A stretch of DNA of 61,919 bases, from contig JAHZFL010000009.1 in assembly GCA_019421345.1 (NCBI GenBank), positions 1-61,919 on the forward strand, given 5' to 3'. Source of the DNA: Roseburia sp. (GTDB lineage Bacteria; Bacillota; Clostridia; Lachnospirales; Lachnospiraceae). This document shows positions 25,101 through 33,759 of this stretch, in pieces. The stretch's first letter is position 1; the number at the start of each line of letters is the position of its first letter. The notes beneath the pieces are model-generated. The model saw only the letters and a list, made by a program, of their open reading frames with translations. It had not been told where the DNA came from and searched no databases. The translations under genes and the position numbers were made by a program.

Positions 25101-25169
25101 TTCTTCCTCCTCCTTTCGCGCTTTCTTTTCAGACCCCTTCCTCTATGCGCAACTTTTTATAACTTGCCT

Positions 25170-27374
25170 TTACTGTTCTCTCAACCGTTCTGCAAGCCCG
25201 CTGTAGCGCTTCTGCTGCGAGATATTCTGAATCATTTGAACAAACGCCGCATCATTTCCCACAAGCGTTACACACTTTCGGGCGCGTGTTACCGCTGTAT
25301 AAAGCAGATTCCGGTTCATCAACATAGAAGGACCTGATAAAAGTGGAATCACGACTGCCGGATATTCGCTCCCCTGCGATTTATGTATGGTGATCGCATA
25401 GGCAAGCTCCAATTCCTCCAGCAGCTTATAGGGATATTCGACCTTCCTCCCTTCCTCAAACTCAACGGTCATTGTCTCTGCAAAATCATTGATTTCACGA
25501 ATCACGCCCATATCTCCGTTAAACACTCCCGTGCCCTGCTCCACGCATAAGCCAAGCTTCGTGCGTATCTCCCACGAAAGCTGATAATTATTTTTGGTCT
25601 GCATCACCTTATCGCCTTCCCGAAAAATGATGTTTCCCTGCTCCTTTTCCAGCTTATTTTTCATCGGAGGATTCAAATACTGCTGTAAAATACTATTTAA
25701 ACGCTCCACCCCCAGCAACCCCTTACGCATTGGCGTAAGTACCTGAATATCATAAGGCGACGCATCCACAAACTTGGGAAGCTTCTGCTTGATCAACTGA
25801 AGCACCACGTTGATAATGACGTCCGCATCATATCGCTTTAAGAAAAAGAAGTCCATGCTCTGATTGTCCAAAGATACTTCTTCCCCTTGATTGATTTTAT
25901 GCGCATTCACAATAATATCACTGGTGGACGCCTGACGGAAAATCTTTGTCAGCATCACCACATTACAGGCATGCGAGCGGATAATATCCCGCAGAACACT
26001 TCCAGGTCCTACGCTCGGAAGCTGATTGACGTCTCCCACAAGAATCAGCCTTGTGCCAACCGGGATCGCCTTCAGCAGAGAGTGCATCAACGTAATATCG
26101 ACCATCGACATTTCATCCACAATGATAACATCCGTCTCCAGAGGATTCTGCTCATTGCGCTCAAAGCCCGCGCTCCCCTCAACACCACCATTCAGTTCCA
26201 GCATACGATGCACGGTCCGCGCCTCAAAGCCGGTCGTTTCACTCATACGCTTTGCCGCCCTCCCCGTTGGGGCAGCCAGAAATATATCCATTCCTTCCAG
26301 TTCAAAATATTTGATGATTGTATTGATCGTTGTTGTCTTACCTGTCCCCGGTCCGCCTGTAATCACGAGAAGTCCGTTGCGCACTGCTTCCTTTACTGCG
26401 GTCACCTGATGCTCGTCTAATTCCATTCCGGTCTGCTTCTCGATCTCTCGGATGCGCTGCTCAATCTCAATTTCCGGCACATCATAATTAACATTTAGCT
26501 GCTGAAGCATTGTTGCCGTATTCGCTTCCATATAATAGAAGGATGCCGCATAAATCTGCGTCTGTTCTCCCTCACTCTGCTTCATTATGATTTTTCGCTC
26601 GATTGCCAGATCCATATACTGCTTCTCAATCTGCTCCGGTAAAACCTCCAGCAGTTGTGTGACGCGCTTTGTCAGTTCCTCCACCGGAAGAAATGTGTGC
26701 CCTTCTCCGGCAGCCTGCTGCAGCACATAGAGAACCCCGCTGCGAATCCGAAAATCAGAATCCATACGGATTCCGACTCGTGCTGCAATATCATCTGCAG
26801 TCCGAAAGCCGACACCGGCAATATCATCTGCAAGCCGATATGGATTTTCTTTTAAAATTCCATAAATCTCCTGCCCATAGGTCTGATATACCTTGACTGC
26901 AAGGTTCATCGTAATGCCGTATTGCTGCAGAAATATCATCGCCTGACGCAAATCACGCTTTTGATTTACCTGATCCGCAATCTCCATCGCCTTGCGTTCA
27001 CTGATTCCCTTGATCTCCGCGAGACGTTCCGGCTCCTCCTCAATGATACGAAACGTATCATCCTTAAAATGTCGAACGATCCTTGCCGCAAGCGCAGCTC
27101 CTACCCCATGAATTGCTCCTGAGCTCAGATACCGCTCGATCGCCGCCTCGTCCTCCGGCGCTTTTTCCTCAAAGCTTTCTACTTTAAACTGTTTGCCGTA
27201 GGTCGGATGCTCGGTATATTCTCCGCTTGCCTCAATATTTTCACCTTCTGAAATTGTCGAAAAAATTCCAACGCATGTGATTTCTTCCTCGTCACTGACC
27301 AAGTTCAGCACCGTATAACCGTTATCTGTATTTCTATAAATGATATGCTCCACATATCCCGTCAGCTTTTCCAC
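25170..27374 (-). CDS. recD2: RecD2-type SF1B DNA helicase
   Basis: This is a 734-residue ATP-dependent helicase of the RecBC-independent RecD2 class. It has the N-terminal OB-like region (MEKLTGYVEHIIYRNTDNGYTVLNL), helix-hairpin-helix motifs (GAIHGVGAALAARIVRHF, GISERKAMEI), Walker A GGPGTGKTTTINTII near 340, Walker B VIIVDEMSMVD, and the late motif AYAITIHKSQGSEYPAVVIPL with LLYTAVTRARK. The start is GTG at 27374, with GAGGAGACAGATA before it. Its role is DNA repair and replication-fork maintenance. Confidence 0.94.
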   Translation of the reverse strand: MEKLTGYVEHIIYRNTDNGYTVLNLVSDEEEITCVGIFSTISEGENIEASGEYTEHPTYGKQFKVESFEEKAPEDEAAIERYLSSGAIHGVGAALAARIVRHFKDDTFRIIEEEPERLAEIKGISERKAMEIADQVNQKRDLRQAMIFLQQYGITMNLAVKVYQTYGQEIYGILKENPYRLADDIAGVGFRTADDIAARVGIRMDSDFRIRSGVLYVLQQAAGEGHTFLPVEELTKRVTQLLEVLPEQIEKQYMDLAIERKIIMKQSEGEQTQIYAASFYYMEANTATMLQQLNVNYDVPEIEIEQRIREIEKQTGMELDEHQVTAVKEAVRNGLLVITGGPGTGKTTTINTIIKYFELEGMDIFLAAPTGRAAKRMSETTGFEARTVHRMLELNGGVEGSAGFERNEQNPLETDVIIVDEMSMVDITLMHSLLKAIPVGTRLILVGDVNQLPSVGPGSVLRDIIRSHACNVVMLTKIFRQASTSDIIVNAHKINQGEEVSLDNQSMDFFFLKRYDADVIINVVLQLIKQKLPKFVDASPYDIQVLTPMRKGLLGVERLNSILQQYLNPPMKNKLEKEQGNIIFREGDKVMQTKNNYQLSWEIRTKLGLCVEQGTGVFNGDMGVIREINDFAETMTVEFEEGRKVEYPYKLLEELELAYAITIHKSQGSEYPAVVIPLLSGPSMLMNRNLLYTAVTRARKCVTLVGNDAAFVQMIQNISQQKRYSGLAERLREQ

Positions 27375-27541
27375 TATCTGTCTCCTCTTATGAACAATGA
27401 CCTCCAGACATTCCTATCCCCCGACAGCATCACACTCCCCAAACAGCACAACCCTGTGTGCAGCACTTTTCTATCCGATACTGTACGTTGACACAGCGCA
27501 TTTTCCTTTCTCCAAAACCAAACCAATGCTACCTGCTAAAG

Positions 27542-27582
27542 AAAAAATGCTGCCGCATTAAAGTTATCCTCCATGCGACAGC
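27542..27582 (-). terminator. terminator after flgJ
   Basis: GCTGTCGCAT and ATGCGGCAGC pair (one wobble) around a 14-base loop, followed by ATTTTTTC on the minus strand. It ends the mreB-flgF-flgG-flgJ transcript. Confidence 0.8.
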
Positions 27583-27589
27583 CCTTATT

Positions 27590-27949
27590 TTACTCAATAT
27601 TATAATTTCGCTTCATCTGCTCATAAAGCTGCTGCGTAAAGCTCTCACCGACCCGATCTACCACTTCGTCCGCCAATACCTGTATCGTACTGTCCATATG
27701 AAAATCTGTCAGTGTCTGAATTGAGGAGTCCTTTTCCTCATCCTCTAACGTCATATTTTCCTTTACTTCCTTCATGATTTCTTCCACAAAATAAGAAGTA
27801 AAATCCTTGCAGACCTGAAGTAACTCCTCCTCTGTAGTCTCAGAGGATATTCCCTTCGCAGAATTGGAAAGCTTGTCCGCCTGATTCATCGCGGCTGTTG
27901 TCTGTGTCGTATCTACGAATGATGAAATCCCGCCTATTGCAATACTCAT
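27590..27949 (-). CDS. flgJ: rod-binding protein, FlgJ N-terminal type
   Basis: This 119-residue protein matches the rod-binding half of FlgJ: EELLQVCKDFTSYFVEEIMKEVKENM, then LTDFHMDSTIQVLADEVVDRVGESFTQQLYEQMKRNY. It has no muramidase domain, as is usual in Firmicutes. It probably caps or scaffolds flagellar rod assembly. It lies 15 bp after flgG. Confidence 0.82.
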   Translation of the reverse strand: MSIAIGGISSFVDTTQTTAAMNQADKLSNSAKGISSETTEEELLQVCKDFTSYFVEEIMKEVKENMTLEDEEKDSSIQTLTDFHMDSTIQVLADEVVDRVGESFTQQLYEQMKRNYNIE

Positions 27950-27964
27950 ATGCTACCTCGCTTT

Positions 27965-28780
27965 TTATCTTCTCAGGTTATTTGCCTGCTCCAGCATTTC
28001 ATCTGACAACGTGATCGCCTTTGAATTTAACTGATAAGCACGCTGCGCAATGATCAGATTTACCATCTCATCTGCCACCTGCACATTAGATCCCTCCAGG
28101 AAATTCTGACGTACCTTACTTGGAATCAGGTTCGCATTTGTCGCCTCGTTCAACGGGTTTCCAGATGCCGGCGTTACCTGCAGAAGATTATCTCCGATCT
28201 TGTCAAGACCTGCCGGATTATTAAACTGGAACAAGCCAATCGTCTGATTCAGCGGTACATAAACACCCTGCGCATTCATATACCCAAACGTTCCGTCCTC
28301 AGATACCTTTACGCTTCCTGAGCTAACACCCGCCGGCAATACGATCGGGTTATTGTTCCTATCCAGTACAGGATACCCGTCCGGATTCGTCAAGGTCACG
28401 CCGTTTACGCCCATTGCCCAGTTGAAGTTACCTGCTCTTGTATAATAAGTCTCCCCGTCTGCCCCGCGAACCGCAAAAAATCCATCGCCCACAATTGCAA
28501 AGTCCGTATCATTCTCGCTGGCAAGCATTGCGCCCTGCTTATAAATCGAGGTAGTGGAAGCAATTCGTGTTCCAAGACCAACCTGAGCAGGGATCGGCTT
28601 CTCCTCTCCGTTTGCAGTCGTAGTCCTCGTCTGAATTGTCTGATACAGCAGCGATTTAAATTCTGCCTTCTCCTGCTTGTATCCGACTGTATTCACATTT
28701 GCCAGATTATTGGAAATATTATCTACATTAGTCTGCTGTGCAATCATACCGCTCGCTCCGGTATAAAGTGCTCTCATCAT
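27965..28780 (-). CDS. flgG: flagellar basal-body rod protein FlgG
   Basis: This 271-residue protein has the rod signature at the N-terminus (MRALYTGASGMIAQQTNVDNISNNLANVNTVGYKQEKAEFKSLLYQT), a D1 domain (DGFFAVRGADGETYYTRAGNFNWAMG) and the C-terminal coiled segment (LEGSNVQVADEMVNLIIAQRAYQLNSKAITLSDEMLEQANNLRR). These ends pack in the distal rod. GGAGG lies upstream. Which of the two adjacent genes is FlgG and which is FlgF rests on the C-terminus. Confidence 0.92.
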   Translation of the reverse strand: MMRALYTGASGMIAQQTNVDNISNNLANVNTVGYKQEKAEFKSLLYQTIQTRTTTANGEEKPIPAQVGLGTRIASTTSIYKQGAMLASENDTDFAIVGDGFFAVRGADGETYYTRAGNFNWAMGVNGVTLTNPDGYPVLDRNNNPIVLPAGVSSGSVKVSEDGTFGYMNAQGVYVPLNQTIGLFQFNNPAGLDKIGDNLLQVTPASGNPLNEATNANLIPSKVRQNFLEGSNVQVADEMVNLIIAQRAYQLNSKAITLSDEMLEQANNLRR

Positions 28781-28800
28781 AAGTCAGTTACCTCCCACTA

Positions 28801-29595
28801 TTATACTTGTCCTACCTGATTCACGGCCTTCTCTAACGTCTCGTCCACCGCATTGATGACCTTCTGTCCTGCCTGATAAGCTCTGGAGATCGTGATCATA
28901 TTCACCATTTCCGATACAACATTGACATTGGAGGACTCGATCAATCCCTGTGATACCTGTGCGTCGGAAGCAACGATCGTGCCTCCCTCCACCACATCAT
29001 ACAGATTCTCTCCGAATTTTGCAAGATAATTATAATCAGTAAAGTCCACATGACCAATCGTCGTTAGCTGCTGACCGTTCTGGAAGATATTTCCCAACTC
29101 GTCCACGGTAATCTTCTCATTCGGATTGACACGGATTCTGCCGTTGACATTTCCTGCCATCGCATCATTCTGATTCAGGACAAAATCACCGTCCTTTGTC
29201 ACCAGATACCCCTGCGTATTTATGGTAAATGCGCCGTCTCTCGTATACTTCACCGATGAATTTCCAGCCTTATCCGTATAAGAAATCGCAAAAAATCCAT
29301 CACCCTTTAATGCAAAATCGGTCGCATTATCCGTTACACGATAATTTCCCGCACTGTAATCGGTATAGGTCTCCCCGATATGCACGCCCATACTCATACC
29401 GCCGAGCCTCTGCGGCATCTTATAATAAGAACTGTCCTTAATCTTTACTGCAAGCTCATCCGCAAAGGTCTGAGACGTCGTTCCCTCTTTCTTGTAGCCG
29501 TTCGTATCGGCGTTCGCAAGGTTGTTGGAAAGCACGTTCAGACGATGCTGCTCGTTCACCATTCCCGTATACGCGGTATACAATCCTTTTACCAT
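28801..29595 (-). CDS. flgF: flagellar basal-body rod protein, FlgF-type
   Basis: This 264-residue paralogue of the next gene opens MVKGLYTAYTGMVNEQHRLNVLSNNLANADTNGYKKEG, has GDGFFAISYTDKAGNSSVKYTRDGAFTINTQGYLVTKDG, and ends IESSNVNVVSEMVNMITISRAYQAGQKVINAVDETLEKAVNQVGQV. It is most likely FlgF of the proximal rod. The start at 29595 follows AAGGAG; ten more open codons upstream are not used. Confidence 0.88.
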   Translation of the reverse strand: MVKGLYTAYTGMVNEQHRLNVLSNNLANADTNGYKKEGTTSQTFADELAVKIKDSSYYKMPQRLGGMSMGVHIGETYTDYSAGNYRVTDNATDFALKGDGFFAISYTDKAGNSSVKYTRDGAFTINTQGYLVTKDGDFVLNQNDAMAGNVNGRIRVNPNEKITVDELGNIFQNGQQLTTIGHVDFTDYNYLAKFGENLYDVVEGGTIVASDAQVSQGLIESSNVNVVSEMVNMITISRAYQAGQKVINAVDETLEKAVNQVGQV

Positions 29596-29657
29596 AAACC
29601 TACTCCTTCTTCTGTGACTTGCCACTCATTTATATATCGGCAGAAACGCCCGACAAC

Positions 29658-30653
29658 TTAATCCTCGTCATGTCTTCCCGCCAAAAATTCTACAAATTTA
29701 CCCGTTCCGATTGCAACACAGGTCATCGGCTCATCCGCCGTCATTGTATTGATTCCGGTCTTATCCTCGATCAGCTCCTCCAGACCACGCAGCAAAGCGC
29801 CTCCTCCGGTCAGTACGATCCCCCGGTCAGCCACGTCGGCAGCAAGCTCCGGCGGCGTCTTCTCCAACACGGAATGCACCGCCTCAACAATCTGCATCAC
29901 TGGTTCTCTGAGCGCCTCCTCGGTCTCCTCGGAGGATACTGTGACCGTCTTTGGCAGTCCTGTTACAAGGTTACGTCCCCTGACATCCATCGTGTCATTC
30001 TGGGCAAGCGGGAAACAGCTTCCGATCTTGATCTTGATGTCCTCCGCCGTTCTCTCTCCGATCAGGAGATTGTGCTTCTTTCTCATATAACGTACAATCG
30101 ACTCATCAAAATCATCGCCCGCGATCTTAATAGATGTGCTGACAACCGAACCTCCAAGCGAAATAACGGCAATATCAGCCGTACCGCCTCCGATATCCAC
30201 GATCATATTACCGCACGGTCTTGTAATATCGATCCCTGCTCCGATCGCCGCAGCAATCGGTTCCTCTATGATCTGCACCTCACGCGCGCCCGCCTGATAG
30301 GTCGCATCCTCAACCGCCTTCTTCTCCACCTCTGTGACACCGCTCGGCACACAGACGCTGATGCGGGGTTTGCGGAAAGTTTTTTTACCGATCGCCTTCT
30401 GAATAAAATACTTGATCATCTTCTCTGTCACAGTGTAATCCGAGATCACACCCTGACGAAGCGGGCGAACCGCCACGATATTGCCCGGTGTTCTTCCAAG
30501 CATCAATCTGGCTTCTTCTCCGATCGCCTTTATCTTATTCGTATCACGGTCAAACGCCACTACGGACGGCTCCTTCAATACGACACCCTTCCCCTTAATA
30601 TAAACCAATATGCTTGCAGTACCAAGATCAATACCGATGTCTGTACTCATCAT
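29658..30653 (-). CDS. mreB: MreB/Mbl-like actin homologue
   Basis: This is a 331-residue bacterial actin with the phosphate-1 loop STDIGIDLGTASILVYIKGKGVVLKEPSVVAFD, the MIVDIGGGTADIAVISLGG phosphate-2 loop, and GGGALLRGLEELI near the C-terminus. MreB polymers guide peptidoglycan synthesis along the cell cylinder. This copy is not with mreC/mreD but heads a flgF-flgG-flgJ operon, which suggests a specialised paralogue. The start at 30653 follows AGAAGGAAAG. Confidence 0.93.
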   Translation of the reverse strand: MMSTDIGIDLGTASILVYIKGKGVVLKEPSVVAFDRDTNKIKAIGEEARLMLGRTPGNIVAVRPLRQGVISDYTVTEKMIKYFIQKAIGKKTFRKPRISVCVPSGVTEVEKKAVEDATYQAGAREVQIIEEPIAAAIGAGIDITRPCGNMIVDIGGGTADIAVISLGGSVVSTSIKIAGDDFDESIVRYMRKKHNLLIGERTAEDIKIKIGSCFPLAQNDTMDVRGRNLVTGLPKTVTVSSEETEEALREPVMQIVEAVHSVLEKTPPELAADVADRGIVLTGGGALLRGLEELIEDKTGINTMTADEPMTCVAIGTGKFVEFLAGRHDED

Positions 30654-30764
30654 CTTTCCTTCTGCCCCTTTCATTCTCTGTGTGCTATCTATTGTCAAAT
30701 ATCTCTCTTTTGCCCAAAATGGACGCAGAGACGCATTTAATCATATTTTTCCATATACAGCACT

Positions 30765-30792
30765 ATTATATACAAAAAATGGGATTTTTCAA
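30765..30792 (-). promoter_or_regulatory. promoter of the mreB-flg operon
   Basis: Minus-strand TTGAAA (30787-30792), a 16-bp spacer and TATAAT (30765-30770), 112 bp before mreB. It is a housekeeping-type promoter; no motility sigma (SigD) motif was seen. Confidence 0.7.
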
Positions 30793-30841
30793 AGGCTTTT
30801 TTACTCCTGATACCGTTTTTTTCAAAAAAATAAGAATTTCT

Positions 30842-33682
30842 TTATTTTTTTAAATATTTCTTCACATATTGACCGGTATAGGACTCCGGAATCTCTGCCA
30901 CCTGCTCCGGCGTTCCCTGTGCGACGACCGCCCCCCCGCCGTCTCCTCCCTCAGGTCCCATATCAATCAGATAATCCGCCGTTTTAATGACTTCGAGATT
31001 GTGTTCAATGACGACCACCGTATTTCCGCTTTCCGATAATCTACGCAGAATCTCGATCAGCTTATGCACGTCCGCAAAGTGCAGTCCTGTCGTCGGCTCA
31101 TCCAAAATGTAGATCGTTTTTCCCGTACTCCGCTTGGAAAGCTCCGTTGCAAGCTTTATTCTCTGTGCCTCACCGCCGGATAGCTCCGTGGACGGCTGTC
31201 CGAGCTTTATATACGAAAGTCCCACATCATACAGCGCCTGTATCTTGCGGTGCACAGACGGTACATTCTTAAAAAATTCCAGCGCCTCCTCCACCGTCAT
31301 ATCAAGCACATCATAGATACTCTTGCCCTTATATTTGACCTCCAGCGTCTCTCTGTTATAGCGTTTCCCCTCACAGACCTCACACGGCACATAGACGTCC
31401 GGCAGGAAATGCATCTCGATTTTCAAAATACCGTCGCCGGAGCACGCCTCGCACCGCCCTCCTTTTACATTGAAGCTGAAGCGCCCCTTTTTATAACCCT
31501 TCGCCTTCGCATCCGGTGTTGCCGCAAACAGATCACGGATCATGTCAAAAACGCCCGTGTAGGTTGCTGGATTGGAGCGCGGCGTTCTTCCGATCGGAGA
31601 CTGATCGATGTCGATCACCTTATCAAGCTGCTCAAGCCCAAGAATCTCGTCGTGCTTTCCCGGTATGCAGCGCGCCCGGTTCAGGTCGCGTGCCAGCCGC
31701 TTATAAAGAATTTCGTTTGTCAGAGAACTCTTTCCCGAACCCGACACGCCCGTAATACACGTCATGATCCCAAGCGGTATCTGCACGTCAACATCCCTAA
31801 GATTGTTCTCCCTTGCTCCCCGGATCGTCAAATATCCGGTCGGGGTTCGGCGCTCCTCAGGTACAGGAATCTGAATGCGCCCGCTTAAATAAGCGCCCGT
31901 AAGAGATTTTTTGTTCTTCATGATCTCCTTTGCCGTGCCGCATGCGACAACCTCGCCGCCATGCGAGCCCGCCCCCGGTCCGATGTCCACAATATAATCG
32001 GCAGCAAGCATCGTATCCTCGTCATGCTCGACAACGATCAGTGTATTTCCAAGCTCCTTTAGATTTTTCAGCGCGCCGAGCAGCTTGTCGTTATCTCTCT
32101 GATGCAGTCCGATCGACGGCTCGTCCAAAATATATGCTACCCCCACAAGTCCCGACCCAATCTGCGTTGCAAGACGAATGCGCTGCGCCTCACCGCCGGA
32201 GAGCGTTCCGGTTGCTCTTGTCAGGGAGAGATAATCAAGTCCAACCTCATTCAAAAAACCAACGCGCGCACGGATTTCCTTTAAAATCTGCTCACCGATC
32301 AACTGCTGCTGATTGGTCAGCGCAAGCTCCTCCAAAAACAGGTTCAGCTTCTTAACTGACATCGCCGTCATCTCGTAAATGTTCTTATCTGCCACCGTTA
32401 CGGCAAGCGATTCCTTCTTCAAACGCTGCCCCTTGCACTCCTCACAGGGCGTGATCCTCATAAACTGCTCATATTCCTGTTTCATGACATCCGATCCGGT
32501 TTCGCGGTATTTTCGCTGTACATTGCGCAGCAGCCCCTCAAACGCCACATCGTAAACACCCTCGCCGCGGTGTCCCTTATAATGTACCTTGATTTCCTTT
32601 CCGTCCGTACCGTGGATCAGCACATATTTGATTCCGTCGGAATATTCCTCAAATGGTGTGTCAAGTGAAAAATCGTATGCCTGCGTGAGCGCCTTTAAAA
32701 CAGCATAAGTAAAGCTTGACGGGTCCGTACACGACTGCCAGCCCATCACCTGGATCGCCCCCTCCGCAATCGACAATTTCTTATCGGGAATCATTAAATC
32801 CTCATCAAACTCCATTTTATAACCAAGTCCAAAACAGGTCGGACAAGCGCCGAACGGATTGTTAAAGGAGAAGCTTCTCGGCTCTACCTCGCCAACACTG
32901 ATACCGCAGTCCGCACAGGAAAAGCTCTCGGAAAACTGAATCGGCTCTCCGTCTATCACGTCTACCGTCATCTGCCCCTCCGCCAGTTCCAAGACATTTT
33001 CAATGGAATCAGACAGTCGGTTCTCAATTCCTTCCTTTACCATCAGACGGTCGACAACAATCTCGATATTGTGCTTTTTATTTTTTTCCAGCTTGATGTC
33101 CTCTGTCAGCTCATACATATTACCGTCCACAATGACGCGCACATAACCGCTGCGCTTTGCCTGTTCAAACAGCTTCTGGTGCTCTCCCTTCCGTCCGCGG
33201 ACTACCGGTGCAAGCAACTGAATTTTTGTCCGCTCCGGCAATTCCATGATCTGATCTACCATCTGGTCTACCGTCTGCTTCTTTATCTCCTTGCCGCACT
33301 TCGGACAATGCGGTATCCCAATCCTTGCATACAAAAGGCGGAAATAATCATAAATTTCCGTCACTGTTCCGACCGTGGAACGCGGATTGCGGTTTGTCGA
33401 CTTCTGGTCAATGGAAATCGCCGGGGACAGCCCTTCAATTTTTTCTACGTTCGGCTTTTCCATCTGCCCCAAAAACTGGCGCGCGTAAGAGGACAGTGAT
33501 TCCATATAGCGTCTCTGCCCCTCCGCATAAATCGTATCAAACGCAAGCGAGGACTTACCGGAGCCGGAAAGTCCGGTTAAAACAACAAACTCATCCCTTG
33601 GAATATCCACGTCAATATGCTTTAAATTATGCTCGCTTGCCCCTCTTATTTTAATGTATTTTCTCTCGCCTGTTTTTCTCAT
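30842..33682 (-). CDS. uvrA: excinuclease ABC subunit A
   Basis: This 946-residue ABC-type ATPase recognises DNA lesions for nucleotide excision repair. It shows two nucleotide-binding halves: TGLSGSGKSSLAFDTIYAEGQRRY (N-terminal Walker A) and TGVSGSGKSSLTNEIL (second Walker A), each with an LSGGEAQRI signature. Zinc modules are CPKCGKEI, CADCG...CPTC and CEACSGDG...CEVC. The ATG at 33682 has GGAGGGTGAGC before it; a GTG two codons earlier would sit inside that site. Confidence 0.97.
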   Translation of the reverse strand: MRKTGERKYIKIRGASEHNLKHIDVDIPRDEFVVLTGLSGSGKSSLAFDTIYAEGQRRYMESLSSYARQFLGQMEKPNVEKIEGLSPAISIDQKSTNRNPRSTVGTVTEIYDYFRLLYARIGIPHCPKCGKEIKKQTVDQMVDQIMELPERTKIQLLAPVVRGRKGEHQKLFEQAKRSGYVRVIVDGNMYELTEDIKLEKNKKHNIEIVVDRLMVKEGIENRLSDSIENVLELAEGQMTVDVIDGEPIQFSESFSCADCGISVGEVEPRSFSFNNPFGACPTCFGLGYKMEFDEDLMIPDKKLSIAEGAIQVMGWQSCTDPSSFTYAVLKALTQAYDFSLDTPFEEYSDGIKYVLIHGTDGKEIKVHYKGHRGEGVYDVAFEGLLRNVQRKYRETGSDVMKQEYEQFMRITPCEECKGQRLKKESLAVTVADKNIYEMTAMSVKKLNLFLEELALTNQQQLIGEQILKEIRARVGFLNEVGLDYLSLTRATGTLSGGEAQRIRLATQIGSGLVGVAYILDEPSIGLHQRDNDKLLGALKNLKELGNTLIVVEHDEDTMLAADYIVDIGPGAGSHGGEVVACGTAKEIMKNKKSLTGAYLSGRIQIPVPEERRTPTGYLTIRGARENNLRDVDVQIPLGIMTCITGVSGSGKSSLTNEILYKRLARDLNRARCIPGKHDEILGLEQLDKVIDIDQSPIGRTPRSNPATYTGVFDMIRDLFAATPDAKAKGYKKGRFSFNVKGGRCEACSGDGILKIEMHFLPDVYVPCEVCEGKRYNRETLEVKYKGKSIYDVLDMTVEEALEFFKNVPSVHRKIQALYDVGLSYIKLGQPSTELSGGEAQRIKLATELSKRSTGKTIYILDEPTTGLHFADVHKLIEILRRLSESGNTVVVIEHNLEVIKTADYLIDMGPEGGDGGGAVVAQGTPEQVAEIPESYTGQYVKKYLKK

Positions 33683-33759
33683 GCTCACCCTCCCTGCTGT
33701 TTATATATATCTCGAAATTTCCCGCAGAGCGCTTCCTTTCATCTATATTCTTTCCAAAT

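Noticed and set aside
29619..30740. 373-codon open frame on the plus strand
   Set aside because: It lies exactly opposite the MreB-like gene, which has clear actin motifs. Its translation has no protein-like pattern and no ribosome site.
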